A stretch of DNA of 7,013 nt. Origin: Patescibacteria group bacterium (lineage in GTDB: Bacteria; Patescibacteriota; Patescibacteriia; Patescibacteriales; VMTK01). Position 1 is the first letter of the stretch. Every line of letters starts with the position of its first letter. The DNA is taken from assembly GCA_018896595.1 (NCBI GenBank), contig JAHIME010000053.1:1-7013 (forward strand), given 5' to 3'. Made by a program: the position numbers and the translations under genes. Below are positions 6,524-7,013 of this stretch, one piece after another. The notes beneath the pieces were generated by a model. That model was given only the letters and a program-made list of their open reading frames with translations, made no database searches and was not told where the DNA came from.

Positions 6524-6613
6524 TTCTACCGACATTTATGTCGGGTTTGGGATGCTTCAGCATCCCGGTAGCATAGGCTAAAGCCTCTTAAACCCGACTA
6601 AAGCTCGGTAGAA
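6524..6613. repeat. Nested-hairpin near-palindromic element of about 90 bp
   Basis: The ends TTCTACCGA (6524-6532) and TCGGTAGAA (6605-6613) are perfect 9-bp inverted repeats. Inside them GTCGGGTTT (6540-6548) pairs with AAACCCGAC (6590-6598), another perfect 9 bp, and TTTA (6535-6538) pairs with TAAA (6599-6602). This gives an almost continuous 22-bp stem. The apical part holds two more hairpins: GGGATGC-TTCA-GCATCCC (6549-6566) and AGGC-TAAA-GCCT (6575-6586). Alternatively each arm can fold alone (CCGACA-TTTA-TGTCGG at 6529-6544; CCGA/TCGG at 6594-6608), giving a row of four hairpins. It is non-coding and sits between the recQ-operon terminator and the tRNA cluster. It could be a MITE/REP-like repeat or a structured RNA; no flanking target duplication was found. 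Confidence 0.7.
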
Positions 6614-6614
6614 T
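6609..6614 (+). promoter_or_regulatory. Possible -10 box for the tRNA cluster
   Basis: TAGAAT matches TATAAT at five of six positions and would place the transcription start at about 6621, the first base of tRNA-Arg. There is no convincing -35 box at 16-18 bases upstream. It lies in the right arm of the hairpin element. Confidence 0.25.
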
Positions 6615-6620
6615 AAATAA

Positions 6621-6694
6621 GCATCCGTAGCTCAACTGGATAGAGCGTCTGGCTTCGGACCAGAAGGTTGCGGGTTCAAGTCCTGCCGGGTGCA
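6621..6694 (+). tRNA. tRNA-Arg (anticodon TCG)
   Basis: A full cloverleaf can be drawn: acceptor GCATCCG/CGGGTGC with one T-G wobble, D arm GCTC/GAGC, anticodon stem TCTGG/CCAGA with loop CTTCGGA (anticodon TCG at 6655-6657), variable loop AGGTT and T arm GCGGG-TTCAAGT-CCTGC. The discriminator is A6694. The 3' CCA is not encoded, so it must be added after transcription. It reads CGA and probably CGG arginine codons and is first of three tandem tRNAs. Confidence 0.96.
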
Positions 6695-6701
6695 CTGATA
6701 T

Positions 6702-6775
6702 GGCTGGGTAGCTCAGCTGGTTAGAGCGTGGCACTCATAACGCCAAGGTCGAGAGTTCAAGCCTCTCCCCAGCCA
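6702..6775 (+). tRNA. tRNA-Met (anticodon CAT), probably the elongator
   Basis: Acceptor GGCTGGG/CCCAGCC, D arm GCTC/GAGC, anticodon stem TGGCA/CGCCA, loop CTCATAA (anticodon CAT at 6736-6738), T arm GAGAG-TTCAAGC-CTCTC, discriminator A6775. No CCA is encoded. The G1-C72 pair and the lack of three G-C pairs in the anticodon stem exclude an initiator. A tRNA-Ile2 whose C34 becomes lysidine also has CAT, but positions 4 and 5 (T, G) are unlike the C-C that the E. coli lysidine synthase favours, so elongator Met is preferred. The pair closing the anticodon loop is an A-C mismatch (6733/6741). Confidence 0.9.
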
Positions 6776-6781
6776 CAAAAC

Positions 6782-6857
6782 GCGCTGTTAGCTCAATCGG
6801 TAGAGCAGATCCCTCTTAAGGATAAGGTTACAGGTTCGATTCCTGTACAGCGCACCA
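6782..6857 (+). tRNA. tRNA-Lys (anticodon CTT)
   Basis: Acceptor GCGCTGT/ACAGCGC, D arm GCTC/GAGC, anticodon stem GATCC/GGATA with an outer G-A mismatch (6808/6824), loop CTCTTAA (anticodon CTT at 6815-6817) and T arm ACAGG-TTCGATT-CCTGT. The discriminator is A6854, followed by CCA at 6855-6857, so this is the only tRNA of the three with an encoded 3' CCA. It reads AAG and starts six bases after tRNA-Met, so all three are probably cut from one precursor. Confidence 0.95.
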
Positions 6858-7013
6858 AATTGGACTTCGTGATTTTTTGCGGGGGGAAGCAAAGGAATGC
6901 TCGCCGCGCCTGCTGGCGCGGCTCGCAAGGAATTGGGCGGTAAAATCAAACGGCGGGACGAAATCCCAAGACACAATTTTTTCGGAAATGAGGCGGTTCG
7001 TTCCAATTTTTTG
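6858..7013. other. Gene-free end of the window
   Basis: No coding region can be supported. The visible structure is the GC-rich hairpin at 6899-6926, a short hairpin GGGA-CGAAA-TCCC (6956-6968), and an 8-bp inverted pair AAATTGGA/TCCAATTT at 6858-6865 and 7002-7009. A T-run at 6872-6877 after tRNA-Lys has no hairpin directly before it. An ATG at 6988 could begin something beyond the window, but too little is present to judge. Confidence 0.5.
6899..6926. repeat. GC-rich hairpin flanked by GCTCGC direct repeats
   Basis: GCTCGC occurs at 6899-6904 and again at 6921-6926. Between them CGCGCC-TGCT-GGCGCG is a perfect hairpin, which extends into the repeats as an 8-bp stem (6903-6910 with 6915-6922). 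No T-run follows on either strand, so it is not a standard terminator. It could stabilise or process the end of the tRNA transcript, or be a small repeat element. Confidence 0.55.

Noticed and set aside
6728..6943. Open frame on the + strand across tRNA-Met and tRNA-Lys, with an LAQSVEQ...VTGSIPVQ-like sequence
   Set aside because: This is the well-known spurious translation of tRNA genes; it overlaps two clear cloverleaves and has no ribosome site.
6788..7006. Open frame on the - strand with an YRNRTCNLILKRDLLYRLS-like end
   Set aside because: The RNRTCN peptide is the familiar antisense reading of tRNAs. No protein family is recognisable and it overlaps tRNA-Lys.

Overview
The window looks like a piece of a bacterial chromosome with a moderate A+T bias, standard genetic code and tightly packed genes. 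It carries core metabolism (pyrimidine synthesis), a DNA-repair helicase operon and a three-gene tRNA cluster. Short intergenic gaps, weak or absent Shine-Dalgarno sites on several genes, a fused PyrK-PyrD protein and very divergent versions of common enzymes would fit an uncultured lineage such as the Patescibacteria/CPR. That placement is an inference from gene style; no marker in the window settles it. I see no phage, transposase, CRISPR or plasmid genes.

Layout. 1-130: AT-rich leader with a possible promoter and a perfect 16-bp palindrome. 131-1909 (+): a single polypeptide joining the PyrK electron-transfer subunit to the class 1B PyrD catalytic subunit of dihydroorotate dehydrogenase. 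1915-1947: a strong hairpin with T-runs on both strands, shared as a terminator by the convergent pyr genes. 1959-3035 (-): class II dihydroorotase (PyrC), which makes the substrate of the PyrKD enzyme. 3036-3147: divergent intergenic region in which plausible pyrC and recQ promoters overlap box for box. 3148-6452 (+): an apparent operon of recQ, a class I SAM methyltransferase resembling the Trm9/ALKBH8 tRNA-wobble-uridine family, and a small PF06262-type zincin. It is closed by a GAAA-loop terminator at 6491-6510. 6524-6613: a roughly 90-bp near-palindromic element built of nested hairpins, not explained by any gene. 6621-6857: tRNA-Arg(TCG), tRNA-Met(CAT) and tRNA-Lys(CTT) in tandem. 6858-7013: no supportable gene, but a GC-rich hairpin between short direct repeats.

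How the genes work together: PyrC cyclises carbamoyl-aspartate to dihydroorotate and PyrKD oxidises it to orotate with NAD+, so two consecutive steps of UMP synthesis sit tail to tail. RecQ, the methyltransferase and the zincin share a transcription unit (4-base ATGA overlap between the last two) but have no obvious common pathway. The most unusual items are the hairpin element before the tRNAs, the PyrKD fusion and the bacterial Trm9-like methyltransferase.
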